Counted from the first letter of the stretch, positions 1 through 12,148 are shown. The stretch: 64,000 nucleotides of DNA from Blastomyces gilchristii SLH14081 (GCF_000003855.2 NW_003101679.1:3551558-3615557), one strand, 5' to 3'. Translations and numbers: made by a program. Notes: generated by a model from the letters alone, not told the origin.

Positions 1-695
1 ATTTCAGAAATACAAAGCTAATTTTTACTTCAAGCACTTTATTATAGTATAGTTATTTGCAGTATTATCAATTATAATTGTAAGAAGACTGAGACTAATA
101 TCTTAATAGTTATTTTTAATCACTGTTATTAATATCTCTACTATATAATTCTCAGTATGACTACTAATCAATGATTCAAATTCAATTAATGTCTCTTAAT
201 AAGTTCAGTTCTCATCAATATAATGACATGTAACTCTCATAAATGTAAGATTGTTTATACTAGTTTATACATTAACTGTGAGAGACACTCTTTGATAATT
301 CTTCAACTCTGATTCTAGATACTGTATATTGACTTTATAGTGTATCTCAAGATTGAACTGAAAACATGATTAATATGAAATATGAAGATTTGAATTAAGT
401 ATTTGAAGAAGTGTTCAGAATTCAGGATTTTTAATTAATTGAAGAGAAAGATTCAGAGATATATACATGTGAAGTAATTATTCAGAAAGTTATCAGATGA
501 GAGTTGTGAAATCAGAGTACTGATATATAATCATTTTCATATAATTTTCTTCAAATTAGAAAGTTAGCATTATTAAAAATTATTATCTGATAGAGTAACT
601 TATCAGCTCAGTAGTAATTTTCTAATTATTTTTCTTCTATTGTCTGCATTTTGATGACTTCAGATGGCAGAAAATTTCATCAAGATTATGATTAG
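1..695. other. AT-rich gene-free stretch
   Basis: I see no gene in this stretch. It is AT-rich, lacks CC, GG and CG over long runs, and has stops in every frame. It is probably decayed transposon DNA that serves as the left flank of Copia-A. Its last five bases (ATTAG, 691-695) are one half of the Copia-A target-site duplication. Confidence 0.6.
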
Positions 696-790
696 TGTGA
701 AAGATGTAAAGCTTGTATGATTGAAAGGTTACTAGCTTGTGAAAAGTTATATGGTGGAAGGATTAGTAAGCCAGATCATGTGACCTGACA
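696..790 (-). repeat. Copia-A 3' LTR (95 bp)
   Basis: Matches 2858-2952 and 15,677-15,771 over its full length, differing mainly by transitions. It contains a TTATAT/TATATAA-like stretch and a CACGTG-type palindrome (intact in the 15,677 copy, CATGTG here). An LTR of 95 bp is short for the family. Confidence 0.85.
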
Positions 791-845
791 CCCCCACTCA
801 CCAGAGTAACTATACACGATGCTATATACAAAATTCGCCTTCAAA

Positions 846-1817
846 TCAAGTACAGGTACAAAAAATGACTGGAAAATGTGTATATTTCAAACAGTTGACC
901 TCTTTAACACAGGCCTTGTAATAATATTTCCATTCCATGGAAGCTTTGGCGCGTGTGAGGTTTTTCGGGATCGGAAGTGCAGTGATCTCAGGATCGATGA
1001 GTAGGTCTTCAAGACTGTCTCTCACTGAAGCTTCCCCCACTGTAGTGATATCCCTTGTAGATGTCGGAGGATCATCAGATTCAACTATGGGTTTTGGGAA
1101 GTTCAGTGTATTCTGCACTAAAAGGGTAGGTATTCTCGTGAAGATATCATAGTCTATCCACCAATTATTAGTAGGTATGAGAAATAATGGACACTCAGGT
1201 TGGATTTCCTCATCAATGAACAGATCATCAATTGATGGATCAGGAATCACTGAAGGAATTGTTGCAGGAATTGTTGCAGCGGGTAGGCCTGGTGTTGCCG
1301 AAGGAATCACCGCAGCCGATTTACAGGCTGCATTGGGTAGGACCTTTGAGTTGTGCGTTGTAGCTGTCATAGCTGTTGTAGCAGTGTTGGCCGCAGAATC
1401 TGTATTCTGTAGATTCTTTTTATCTTTTGAAGGATCAAGCCGCGAGCGGATCTCCTCCATGAGAAGATCAACATCCAATACCACAGCTGTGGATTTGGAA
1501 TCCTGTATCTCCTCTATCTTCTTCTGAACATAATCCCTCCAATTGTTGGGTAGGACTGAATAAAAAGTATCAAATATCCATGCATCTGGTGGGGAAGCAT
1601 TCAACATCTCCAACTTCATGATGACGGACCAGAACTTATCAAAGAATGTGTGTAGATTGGTGACCTGTGTGTCACCAAGTGACATGAATTTCAGAACTGC
1701 CTCACAGTGTAACTGTGTTTTTGAGACAGAGTATTCCTGTTCAATCGCATTCCAGAGGGTATAAGTGATCCGATTTTTATCATATTTGAAGAAATGTGGT
1801 TTGACACCTGCACCCAA
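846..1817 (-). CDS. Open remnant of copia gag fused to RT start (323 codons)
   Basis: This frame is open for 323 codons, unlike everything around it. The first ~120 residues resemble copia gag (UBN2-type): an aromatic-rich segment with WNAIEQEY, a WSVIMKLEML helix and an LPNNWRDYV motif typical of the gag core. A Thr/Ala/Pro-rich linker follows, containing IDDLFIDEEIQPECPLF, which in Copia-B sits downstream of integrase. The last ~40 residues (SMEWKYYYKACVKEVNCLK) look like the N-terminal start of a copia reverse transcriptase. The true gag probably starts upstream near 2,609, but that part (1,818-2,609) carries several TGA stops, so the ORF is best read as the unmutated half of a broken, already internally deleted gag-pol. 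A gene finder may call it a hypothetical protein; I would not treat it as a host gene. Confidence 0.5.
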   Translation of the reverse strand: MGAGVKPHFFKYDKNRITYTLWNAIEQEYSVSKTQLHCEAVLKFMSLGDTQVTNLHTFFDKFWSVIMKLEMLNASPPDAWIFDTFYSVLPNNWRDYVQKKIEEIQDSKSTAVVLDVDLLMEEIRSRLDPSKDKKNLQNTDSAANTATTAMTATTHNSKVLPNAACKSAAVIPSATPGLPAATIPATIPSVIPDPSIDDLFIDEEIQPECPLFLIPTNNWWIDYDIFTRIPTLLVQNTLNFPKPIVESDDPPTSTRDITTVGEASVRDSLEDLLIDPEITALPIPKNLTRAKASMEWKYYYKACVKEVNCLKYTHFPVIFCTCT

Positions 1818-2842
1818 GGAGTTTGAGATGAATGTGTAGAGTCATCAGTTTCTGGCATCTCAGAATGATGCTCATTTATCATCTCTTTGTAGAGGGTTCT
1901 GAGTCTGTCATTTCTCTATCATATATCAACACTGTGCATCAACCAGTTTTCATTTCATGAAGATGCTTCATGTGATGTAATTGAATGTATCAGTTAGACT
2001 GTTTGATCTCACAGTATTCTTGATATCTTCCTTGAATTGAGAGATTGCCTTGTCAACACAGCTATTCAGTTTATAAAGATTGAATTCCATCCTTTCACTG
2101 AGATTAGAATCCCATGTGACTGTACAGACTGTTGAGATAGTGATAGAATGATTGTTGACATTCTATGATTGATCTGTGAAGATTGAGAATCTCTCTTGAC
2201 AGAGTTTTTTCAGTTGTAATTCAAGTTTTAGAACTCTTCACTTCTTCTTCTTCATCTTAAATGTCATCTTGAGATGTTTCATCTGTTAGTCTGATATTGC
2301 CTCATTTGAACAGTAGACATCTGAGTGTTCATTATTCTTGTCAAGAGAACCAGCATCAAGCTGTCAAGTAGATCGGGGGGCCGGCCTGACTGTGTCAGAA
2401 GCTGTATTCAAACCAGCTTCGAATCAAGAAAGTGTTTCAGAGTGTTCATCAATGAAGCTTTTAAAAGCTCCAGGAGAATGTTCACTGACAGAGTGTGAGT
2501 GTGAAGAATCATCATCATCAACTGCAACTGACTCAGTGAAAAGAACACAAGATTGCAAATGTGTATGTGAGTCAGATCATATTGAATTCACTATCTTGAT
2601 ATTCATTTTAATAGATTCTTGTCAATATTGTTCTCTTTTTCATTCTTTTTTTTTTTTTGTAATGTAGTGTGTTTTTCTGCAAGTCTCTTTTTTTAAGTGA
2701 GCAGTAGTATTATTGATCAACAAGATCTCAATACTGATAGAATAAGATGATTTTAACTTCTGATGAGTGTATTGAATGAAGCAGTAGTTAAAATAATGAT
2801 TATTGACAAGAAATCCTGAATTGACAGTGATTTTTGCACAAA

Positions 2843-2860
2843 ACAGGTCTCATAACCTGT
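2843..2860 (-). other. Candidate primer binding site: iMet half-tRNA type
   Basis: The plus strand reads ACAGGTCTCATAACCTGT directly inside the 5' LTR boundary, with the last three bases belonging to the LTR. CTCATAACC is the anticodon loop (CAT) of eukaryotic initiator tRNA-Met, and ACAGG/CCTGT can pair as a stem. Drosophila copia is known to prime from the 5' half of initiator tRNA-Met through this internal region. The same block precedes the Copia-B LTR (15,662-15,679) with one G-to-A change. The primer identity is inferred from this resemblance. Confidence 0.55.
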
Positions 2861-2952
2861 GAAAGATGTAAAGCTTGAGTGATTGAAAGGTTGCTAGCTT
2901 GTGAAAAGTTATATAATGGAAGGATTAGTATGCCAGATCATGTGATCTGATA
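2858..2952 (-). repeat. Copia-A 5' LTR (95 bp)
   Basis: Same family as 696-790. It ends at 2952 and is followed by the target duplication ATTAG. Its outer end carries C-to-T changes relative to the Copia-B LTR (for example GATCACGTGACCTGACA there against GATCATGTGATCTGATA here). Confidence 0.85.
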
Positions 2953-5724
2953 ATTAGTTCATAATGAATGATTCTGAATAAAGTTGCAGTGATTATAGCA
3001 GAGAGATAACTCTTCAGTAATCTACAATATAATCTGTTGATAATTATTTCATAGTTCATCTCAATGTTTGTGTTGAGTTTTTCATAAATTTCATGGCCTG
3101 AAATCAGATCTGAAGAATGAAGCAATGATTCATTATAATTGAAAGAGAGTATTCTGTGTTGAAATATAAATAACATAGACTTTGTGATTCACAGTAATTT
3201 CTTGAAGAGTTTGTGAATCTTCAATAAAAGTGAATAAAGTGAAAGAAGTGATTTCAGAAGATATGATAAAAATTTGAGAAAGATAATAATTTATTTTTAA
3301 TAAAGATAATAACTGATCACTGATATATGTAAGAAGAATTATTATAAGAGAAAATAATCTTCTTTCTTAGCTTAGTTATAATTTTAGTACTAACTCAGAT
3401 TGAATATTATCAATGTATAAAAGTAAATAAATAATCTTGATTAATCTCTGTTATATTTCTTGAAATATATTAATATTGTAAAAGAGAGTGTTATTAAATT
3501 ACATTATTAGATAATATCATTAAAAATATATTAATATTATAAATATCAATATTGAAAAAATATTGATACTTATACATTATAGTGATTTATGAATCATGAT
3601 TATTAAATATATATATATATATTATTTCTGACATTCATTACAACTTGTACAATAATTTTTAAAAACTCAAAATTAATTTCAATTATTAATAATTATGAAC
3701 TTATAACTAATTAATATAATAAGAAAAAAACTTTTTCTATTTATTATCTTTCTTCTCTTTCTTATTCTTCTTATTATTCTTTATAATTCATTTCTTATTC
3801 TTATTCTTCTTCTTCTTCTTCTCATCTGAGATGACAATCATCTCAAAATCTCTCTTCACTGTCTTCTCAGAGAAGGATTTTCACTGCTTCTCTTCAGTCA
3901 GTTCACTCTGCATCTCAAAATCCTGCATTTTCTGATCTGCTATCTCAGGTTTTATCTCAGCAGTAAGCAGATTGACAGGCTCAGAGAGCAGAGCTGTCTT
4001 CTCAATGTTCTGAATCATGAAGTGCATTTAAGACCTGAATAAAACCTCAATTCTCTTCTTCTCTGCCAGCTTCTGCTAATTAATTAGAGAACAGAAGTAT
4101 TATCAAAAATTATTATCTCTTAATAAATAAAAAACTTATCAGTTTTGACTTTTTTATCTTCTGTTTTAATACTCTCTCAATCTTCTTCTGCTGTTATGTA
4201 TTTTCAGTAACACTCTTCTTCTCTCTTTCTCTCTTTATCTTGATCTTAAATCATTCTCAGAACTTCTTCTGATCTCACTACTACTGTATAAGACTCTTCA
4301 CTATCTTCTTTTTCAATCTCTCACAGACAGTGTCATTTATATTATTTCTATACTTAGTTCAGTCTAAATCTATTAGAAGTGTTACTTAAAATCATTATTA
4401 GTCTACTCTCTTACAGAGTCTCTTCAAGATATTATAATATGTCTTACAATCTGTCTTCTCTCACTTGAATATCTTCTTCTTCTCTCTCTTCAATCTGTGA
4501 CAGTGCTCATGTGCCTTAGTAGTTCACAGAACTGCAGAGTATTTGAAGAGAAATAATATAATAATGATAATGATGATGATGAAAATGATGATGATGATAA
4601 TAATAATAATGATGAAAGAAAGAGTGTATTGAAATATATTACTGACTTATCAAATATAGAGAGACTTAAAGAAAATATTAACAGCTTTCAGAGATGTATA
4701 GAAACAGCTACAGTGTTGCATGACAACATCATCTTCATTCAATACATACACTGTTGATATTCTTTGTATACAGTTATTATATAATCTGTATCAGAGATAC
4801 ATGCAGAAAACAGATCTTTGTTACTAGAGTGAATAATTACAGCAATTCTCTGTTTTCATATTACAAAGATAAGTTATTCTCATTTCTTTCTTCTCTCTTT
4901 TCTCTTCTTCAATCAATCACTAATTTCAAGCTGGTATGAAAACTATTAAAACACTCTCAGAAACTCTTAAATTGAAGAGTATAGACTAATCAAATTTCAA
5001 ATATAGAAGAAATCAAATTATCTTTTATAGATTCAATTATTCACTCTCTCTTTAAATAAAACAGTAGTTGTGTCCTCTCTTTCCCTTCTCTCAATCAAAC
5101 AAAACATGGCCTGTGAAAAGTGAGTATCACATTAGATCATAATGATCAACACAGTCTCAGCACACAGAATTGAATACATGTAGCACATGCTGAACTGAGA
5201 GACTGTGTGAATTACAAATCAGCAGCAGTATCTCAGAGAGAGTCATGCAGTGTGAAAAAGCTGCAACTCTCAGTTATATATACAGAGAGTGAATCACTGT
5301 AGTAAGTGTATATACATTGTATGAAAGTAACACTTTTTGATAACACTCAGTCTCTAATATTTTGAAAATAGAGTCTCTTCATAAGATCTGTTTTTATCAG
5401 AAGTCAGAGAATCTTATATTTCTTAAGATTATCTTCACATATGTTATCTGTGAAATCAATGAGAGAAATCATTAATTTCAGCATTTTACTCTTGATATTA
5501 TTCAAGTGACAGCAGAGTTCATTCTGATCACACTTTTTAAGTGTATATTTTCTAATTATTCACATTTATACAGATATATACTGATTATTTATTAGATAAT
5601 ATTAAGATAATAGCTCATCACAGTCATGTTACTCTTACTATGAGAGATACACAGTTAATAATAAACATTATAAAGACTCTATGAAGTAAGTATTTTAAAA
5701 GTACTGCAGCTCTATGATCTTGAT

Positions 5725-5870
5725 TTTTTTTATTTTTATTTTTTATTTTTTTCTTTTTCTTTTATTTTTTTTTTTCTTTCTCTTTCTCTTTTTTTTCATT
5801 GTGATTTTTTCTTCTTTTTATTTTGTTTTTTGTTTTTTTGTTTTTTTTTTTATTTTATATTTTTTTTATA
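5725..5870. repeat. T-rich low-complexity tract
   Basis: About 145 bp of nearly uninterrupted T with scattered A, C and G, read on the plus strand. This could be a decayed poly(A) tail of a minus-strand insertion or simple low complexity; nothing flanking it settles this. Confidence 0.7.
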
Positions 5871-6200
5871 ATTAAAATTATATGAATTATAATCTGTGTT
5901 TAGAAAAGTAATGATATTTGATAATACTCTCTGTTGAATTTTCAACAAATGAGTACTATGTTATGATATTATGTAAGTGAGTAATGATTTCATAATCTCA
6001 TTTAATATCATTCTCAATAATGATATTGGAATAAAAATGTGACTAAGAATTCAAATATATTCTTTATCTGAGACTAGATTTTTATATAAAAAGTGAATAT
6101 GAGACCTTTAATATTTGAAATAATGTGATTTGAGATCAATGTAATGAATACAAATTATGATCAGAAGTAATACTTTTAGACAATATGATAACTGTAAAGT

Positions 6201-6238
6201 TTGATTCTGATCTCAGACACGGTCACACAGTTAGTCTA
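6201..6238 (+). repeat. Terminal fragment of the hAT-like MITE
   Basis: The block GATTCTGATCTCAGACACGG and the following bases to AGTCTA match the right end of the 506-bp MITE family. The matching left end is not found at the expected distance, so this is a solitary right terminus. A related internal motif (GTAACACTTTTTGATAACACTC) occurs near 5,325. Confidence 0.6.
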
Positions 6239-8090
6239 GTGATGAGTTTAACTTCTTCTCATCTAGCTACTATTCATTATTACTGCTATTATATTCATTC
6301 TATATTCAGATATATCAATATCAGATTTCTTTTGAAATCAGTGACTTATCTCATTAAATCTATCAGATAAGAGAGTTCAGAGAGATCTAGTAGCACAGAA
6401 TTCATAATAATATTCATTTTCAGAATCTTAATAGAACTCTGATAAATTTGTAGTATGAATTTCAGCAAATTGTAGAAATATAGTAGTTTGATTCTTAATA
6501 TTAAATTAATGTAGATTGCCACTGATTGCAGCTCTTATTAATATATCTCTTTTCAGTAATTCAATCTCATCTCTTTATTTTATCAAGACTGCTCATTCAC
6601 TTTATTCATATCTTTTCAACTACACATCTTTTATCTATAAATTATATCAGAAAATAAAATATCATGTCTGTTTAATTAAAATCTGAAACACTATCTGCTA
6701 TCTATCTCTAGACAAGAATTCAGAGATAATTAATTGAAATTTTAATATCAGAGTCTCTCTTTCTCAGAAACTGTAAATGAAGATTTTACTGACAGTGATT
6801 CAGATAATAATACTCTTAGTGAAGAAATATTACTATTCTCAGTAAGTTTATCACTTTTAATGTCTCTATTATTATAAAAACTAACATTCTCTAAAGACAG
6901 AGTCATATAATGAGAATGCTGCTAATAATATTGAGTATATTAAATGACTTTTGAAAGCAGCTGCTGAGAAGAATATTTCTGAAAATAATGATTAAGAGAA
7001 TTCTGATAAGTCAGTCACTGATAATATTAAAATATTAACTGCTGATACAATTGCTATTACTATTACTAATTAATTTATTAATTCTGATTCAGTAATTAAT
7101 ATATCTCATAAACACAGTAACTTTGAAATGAATTCATTTATTCTGATAATAAGACTCTGAGCTGAAGAGTTAGATATTTTCTGAAAAACTATAAATCATT
7201 AATATAAATTCTGTATTTATTGAAGAATACATTGCTGATAAGTCTACTCTCAGAAGATCTCTCAACTCTGAAAAAGTAATACAGAGCATAATTTCTGATT
7301 TTATCAGTCAAGAAAACCTCATTTTCAATAGTATTATCAATGTAAATATCAACTCTGAGTTTTACTATGAAAAATCTCACTAAATTCTTCATGAGATCAC
7401 TCTACTTTTAAAATCTGATTCTGTTAATATCTGCTCTTCTTAAATTCTCAACTTTCTGATGACAAATGTATATAGAAATAACAGAAATTGTTAATAATCT
7501 TACAGAGTTATGACAATCTTATAGTTGAGAAAGCTCTGTAAAATATTATTTCAGTGAATTTATCTGATATTTATTAATAAATAAATCTATTTTTTCTTCT
7601 GATTTTATTCAGTATCAGTGTGAGAATCTTGAATACTACTGTAAATCAGAGTTGAATGATATATCTCATATTGAAAGAGTGCATTTTATCAGATATAATT
7701 ACTGATATTTAGACATGAGATCTTATATAATAGTTCTAAAAGTTCAAGAAGCTGTTTACTATACTCTGCAGACTATACAAAGATTATTATTCTTGAATTC
7801 ATTATTTAGTCTCTTCAAAATAATTATAATAAAGAATGAGATAAAATATATCTTAATTATTCAAGTTCTTAATTAACTTAACATTTATATAAATATAATA
7901 TTTGAATTGAGTTCTGATCTGTTAATATATAAGAGTCAAGATCAGTATTTTCTTCACTAAGTTATAAGAACTAAAACTGAGATGATTAAAATATAATTAT
8001 ATTATGAATCTTCACTGATTTAAACTGAGTTAGAAATTACAGCATATAAATAAGATCTTTTGAAAAGTATATTTTACTCTGATATATAAG

Positions 8091-8596
8091 TAGACTGGCC
8101 GCCAGGACCATGAATTTCACATTTGATCTCATTTGATCTGATCTCAAACATTTCTTGGCATGAATCCCGCTGGGACTAGTCATTAAAAAAACATGCAAAG
8201 TGACTATATATCAGATCTTAAAATAAAACCATGACTTGAAAAAAATGAGAAAGTGATCTCATTTGATTTCATTTAGTCTCATTCTTAACATAAAGTTACT
8301 ATTTTTAGACACTTTAAGGTTTTTTTTAGACTATTTTTAATTTTTTAAAAATTAACACTTTTTGATAACACTCAAATGAGTTTTAAAGTCATTTAAAGCA
8401 ATAAAAATAATTTAAATTGAGAAGTGGAAATCATGATCTCATTTGAAAAATGTGATAAGAGTAGACAGTAAGTCTTACTGAGACAGTATGAAACTACTAT
8501 CTAATGTTAAAACCTTGTAATGAGATCAGTTGAATTGGTAATAAGACTATCAAAAATTCTGATCCTGGTCTCAGACACGGTCACACAGTCAGTCTA
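8091..8596 (+). mobile_element. MITE copy 1, hAT-like, 506 bp
   Basis: The copy begins TAGACTGGCCG and ends with CAGTCTA, the inverted form of the start. It is flanked by a perfect 8-bp duplication TATATAAG (8,083-8,090 and 8,597-8,604). It has no coding capacity. The length is exactly 506 bp, the same as the other three copies. The interior is mutated (GGTCCC in copy 2 reads GATCTC here). An 8-bp target duplication points to the hAT superfamily; assignment beyond that is inference. Confidence 0.92.
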
Positions 8597-8604
8597 TATA
8601 TAAG

Positions 8605-9686
8605 TTATTTCTCTATCATATCAATTATTTATTAATGAATTTGATTTATATCAGAATATGTACTGAAGCTTGATAAGTTTTTATTTAATTTCTGTACTAA
8701 GTGCTGTTAAGTATTTAATGTGAAATAATGTTTTTATTCTAATCTTTAATTGTTATAATATTAATTTTTCTGATATAGTTACTGTATTATCACATAACTT
8801 ATCTATATTGAATTATGAGAGAGTTATAATAAATATTAATAAAAAAAAGATGAGAGTGATTACATCTTGTATTACATTTCTTAAAGATATATTACAGTAA
8901 AATAATAATACAGAGATTAAAGAATTAACTGTAAGAAGATTATACTGAAGCTGCTTTATTAATGATAAAAATCAGCTGAATCTGAACTATAATCTATATA
9001 ATAATAGCTGATTTCATTATTATATATAATATCTTCAGTCTAAACTGAATAATCTGTCAAATCTCATAAACAGAGAGTAAATATGTCAAGAGTAGAATAT
9101 AACAGTATAAACAGTGTCTCTTTTCTAAACATATCTAAGTTTGAATTTAATCTTCTTTTTTTCTTCTGATTTATATTATAGTAAGTTCACTGAAATATTA
9201 AAAATTTTACACTTATTACTGATCTGCTCTGTCTTATTACTATATTATTAATTAGAATACTTCTGAATGTTATAGATATTCTCTTTTTCTTATAGTTAGA
9301 ATTATTTACAGTTATTAATTACTTATCTTAAGAAGTATTAACTTCAGAAGTATATCTGAGTCTTAATTATTATATCTTTTATCTTACAGTGTAAGCTCAG
9401 AGAAAAATGACTTAATTCAGTGATTAAGTAGATTATTTTTATGATATTTTCAGCAGTAAATTAATTACTTATTACTCTTATTATTTAGATCTATACAGTT
9501 ATTGTAAAAAGTAATAGTTTATTAATATCTCAATTATTAAGAGAAAATGATTCTAATATAATCTATTAAATTATACTGAGAGTCTGTTAATAACTATAAT
9601 TTCTTATTAAAGTAATAGTCACAGTAGCAGTAATATTTCAGTCATCTTAAGCTGATTCAGTTATTAGTTATCAGTTATTCTCTGCT
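8605..9686. other. AT-rich spacer without recognisable content
   Basis: No coding region, terminal repeat or known domain was found. It lies between MITE copy 1 and the A+T tail of LINE-A. It does not look like the missing RT half of Copia-B, which would be expected here if LINE-A had inserted cleanly into Copia-B. Confidence 0.5.
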
Positions 9687-10076
9687 ATTATTATTATTAT
9701 TATTCTTCAATTATAGATGTATGCAGTCAGAGACTATGACATCTACCTGAGAACTTTTAGTTCTCAGGGTTTTTCCTATATCTGTAAAGTTAACTATTAT
9801 ACATTCATCAATTTCAGATATGCAAAATCAGAAAATTCCAGCCCAGAATACAAAAACTGTTTACAAATTGCAGTGTTTTAACATCTTTTGATACTTTGAA
9901 ACCATTTGATAATATCATGACAAAGGAAAAGAGAAAAAGAACACAGTCTCAAAGATAGACACATTAAATAGATAGATAGAAAGAAATTGAAAGAAAAAGA
10001 TAAAGAAAAAGATAAAGTAAAGAGAGACTATAACAAAATAAATTATTAAAAGAGAGTGTATAGCTGTTTTAACAGA

Positions 10077-10280
10077 CTATATCTGATTGATTTCCTTCTC
10101 TTCATATTCAGATAATTCTGAATTTAGCCATTTTCTTGTAGCTGCTTGAGTTTCTGATAGAAAGTCTATTAAGTATTTAATTCCTGTCTCAGTTGAGAAT
10201 AAGAATCTCATATTTAATTGATTTAGATCATACTTCTCTTTCAATCTGGCTCTGAGACTATTGTATAATGCACAGTGCAT
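10077..10280 (-). pseudogene. LINE-A ORF2 C-terminus
   Basis: A 67-codon open segment is the tail of LINE ORF2, starting at the MHCALYNSL part of the Cys/His motif. It is almost identical to the tails at 16,950-17,282 and 45,905-46,108. It is not a separate gene. Confidence 0.85.
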
Positions 10281-11705
10281 TATAATATGCTCAGGATTCT
10301 CATTTGTATTGCAGAATAAGCATTCTATTGAGTCAAATCTATCATCAAATCTTTGTATATAAGATTTGAAATAGCCATGTCCTAGTTTCAGCTGTATTAT
10401 AGATGAGAATATTTTCTTTTTACATTTAATTGAACAAGATTTCCACTTGGGTTTTGTTTCAAATCTTGAATAATGTATACTCTTCTTTTATTTCTGCCAG
10501 CTTTCATTCCACTTGTCTAAACAAGATTCTTTTATTTTTCTCTTTATAAAAGATCAGAATATAATTTTTTGAATAGATCTGCTTAATTCTGCACTCTTCT
10601 TTACAGCTGAATCAGCCAATTCATTGCCATGAATATTCATATCAGTAGAAACTCAGTGCAGATGAATTATCAGCTTTGATATTCTTCTCTTTTGAATTTT
10701 TAAAACAGAGTTTAAGATCAGTTCAAGATTCATTTGATTATTATGAATCTGACTATTTCTAAGTCTTTTTAAAGCAGCTTGACTATCAGAGAATATTCAT
10801 GTCTCTTTCAAACTATTTTCTCTTTTATAAGATTTTGTTTCTATGAGTTTAAAAGCTTTCACTATTACAAATAGTTCAGCATCAAAGACTTCAGATTCAC
10901 AGTCTAGATTTCAGAAATCTGAGATAAAATTGATATTATCTTCAGTATAAGCAATGCCTGCATCTAATCTATTCAGGTTCTTATTTTTTAAGTCATCTGA
11001 ATAAATCAGAATAGAGTCTTTTATATTGATTGTAGAAATTCTCTTTAAATACTGTTCATATTCTTTCTCTTTTAATAGTTCACTTATTTATAAGTCTATA
11101 AGAGATTCAAGCTTTTCTCTTCAGAAAGATAACTTCTCATGATCCACTTTTTCAACATTTAAAGAAGAAAATTGATTTTTAATCAGAGAGTATAGTCTGT
11201 ACAGTTAAGAAGGCATTTTCTTTGAAGAATTATTTTCATTTCAATCAAGAAATCTATTTTAATCCAGCTCATTTCCAGAGTTAATTAATGAAAATGAAGA
11301 AGAGACTCTTTCTCTGATTATATAATTTAAGCTCATCTTTATAACTCTCAGTATATATTTCATACAGGTCTTTTCAAATCTAATAGTAGGAGAAGGAATT
11401 GAAGCTTCAATTTTCATTGCTTTAATAGAAGATGATTTGAATGCTTCTAGAATTCTTCTCAAGACTCTGTTTTGCAGACTTTGAAAGAGTTCAGTGAAAT
11501 TTTCTTGATTATTTCATCAAACTTGAACTTCATAATCAGCTACTGATGTAATACAGGCTATATATAACTGTCTCATAGCCTGGAAGGATAGACCTCTCTC
11601 TGTATTTAATAGTCTGATTATGTTGTTCAATAGTCTTTCTGCCTTGACAGTTCTTTGTTGAATGTGATATTTAAAATTCAACATGGAGTTTAACCACACT
11701 CCTAA

Positions 11706-11954
11706 TCATTTGACATTTACCCTGGGTTTAATCTCTCTATTTAAAAGAGTTAGAGATAGTTCTTTCTCATTGAATCTAGAAAAGAAATGAATTAACTCAG
11801 TTTTATTCATATCAAATTGAATTTGATTGATATCTGCTCTAACAAAGATTTCCTTTGCAGCTTCTTCAATTACTTTCAAATTCTCTTTGATAGTTTTTGA
11901 GCTGTAGACTAGACCAATATCATCCACATAACTCGGAGATCGCACTATTCTCAT
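11706..11954 (-). pseudogene. LINE-A reverse transcriptase fragment with intact YVDD
   Basis: An 82-codon open segment begins shortly before SPSYVDDIGLVYS, the catalytic Asp-Asp of a LINE reverse transcriptase, and continues through the thumb region (FSRFNEKELSLTLLNR). The matching part of LINE-B reads YVNN, so the catalytic aspartates survive only in this truncated copy. Confidence 0.85.
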
Positions 11955-12148
11955 ATTTCTATTTTTGAATAGATATGCAGTGTATATTGCAAATAAAATG
12001 AGTGAGATTGAAGAGAGTTCAGTGTATTCTGCACTAAAAAGATAGATATTCGCACAGAGATATCATAGCCTATTCATCAATTATTAGTGAATACAAGAAA
12101 TAATGAACACTCAGATTGAATTTCCTTATCAATGAACAGATTATCAAT

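Larger units (their letters stand above)
696..2952 (-). mobile_element. Copia-A: complete but internally deleted Ty1/copia element
   Basis: The element reads on the minus strand. Two 95-bp LTRs (696-790 and 2858-2952) start with TG and end with CA or mutated TA. They are flanked by a perfect 5-bp target duplication ATTAG (691-695 and 2953-2957). A purine tract on the minus strand (about 791-801) abuts the 3' LTR, as expected of a polypurine tract. Inside there is gag but no protease, integrase, full reverse transcriptase or RNase H: gag runs straight into the linker that follows integrase in Copia-B and then into the first residues of an RT domain. At 2,257 bp it is far shorter than an autonomous copia element, so it is a deletion derivative that would need proteins in trans. 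Its right half is mutated, while its left half is largely spared. Confidence 0.88.
2953..8082. other. 5-kb AT-rich decayed repeat DNA without recognisable genes
   Basis: I see no coding region in either strand; open frames here are under 90 codons and match nothing I know. Low-complexity tracts occur: an (AT)n run near 3,607-3,623, a pyrimidine tract at about 3,725-3,830, a GAT/AAT-rich stretch at about 4,560-4,620 and a long T-rich stretch at about 5,725-5,870. A short piece of the MITE family lies at 6,201-6,238. Confidence 0.55.
9687..12014 (-). mobile_element. LINE-A: 5'-truncated Tad1/I-like LINE
   Basis: The minus strand ends in a (TAA)n tail, seen as (ATT)n at 9,687-9,705. The segment encodes the C-terminal two thirds of ORF2. 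A reverse transcriptase piece with intact SYVDDIGLVYS lies at about 11,900, followed by an RNase H domain with a DSQAAL block near 10,775. Last comes the C-terminal Cys/His motif (CxxC..H..C, with MHCALYNSL) near 10,270. Few stops interrupt it, most of them TGA. The right junction at about 12,014 is abrupt and enters Copia-B sequence. I could not find a clean target duplication. Confidence 0.85.

Noticed and set aside
2338..2667. 109-codon plus-strand Ser/Cys-rich ORF
   Set aside because: It is antisense to the gag N-terminal region of Copia-A; the minus-strand frame continues into the open gag segment.
4560..4620. CRISPR-like or tandem array
   Set aside because: It is a GAT/AAT trinucleotide repeat with no spacer structure; the organism is a eukaryote.
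8091..8596. Tc1/mariner MITE with TA duplication
   Set aside because: The bases TA next to GACTGG looked like a TA duplication at first, but all four copies carry 8-bp duplications outside TAGACTG, which fits hAT better.
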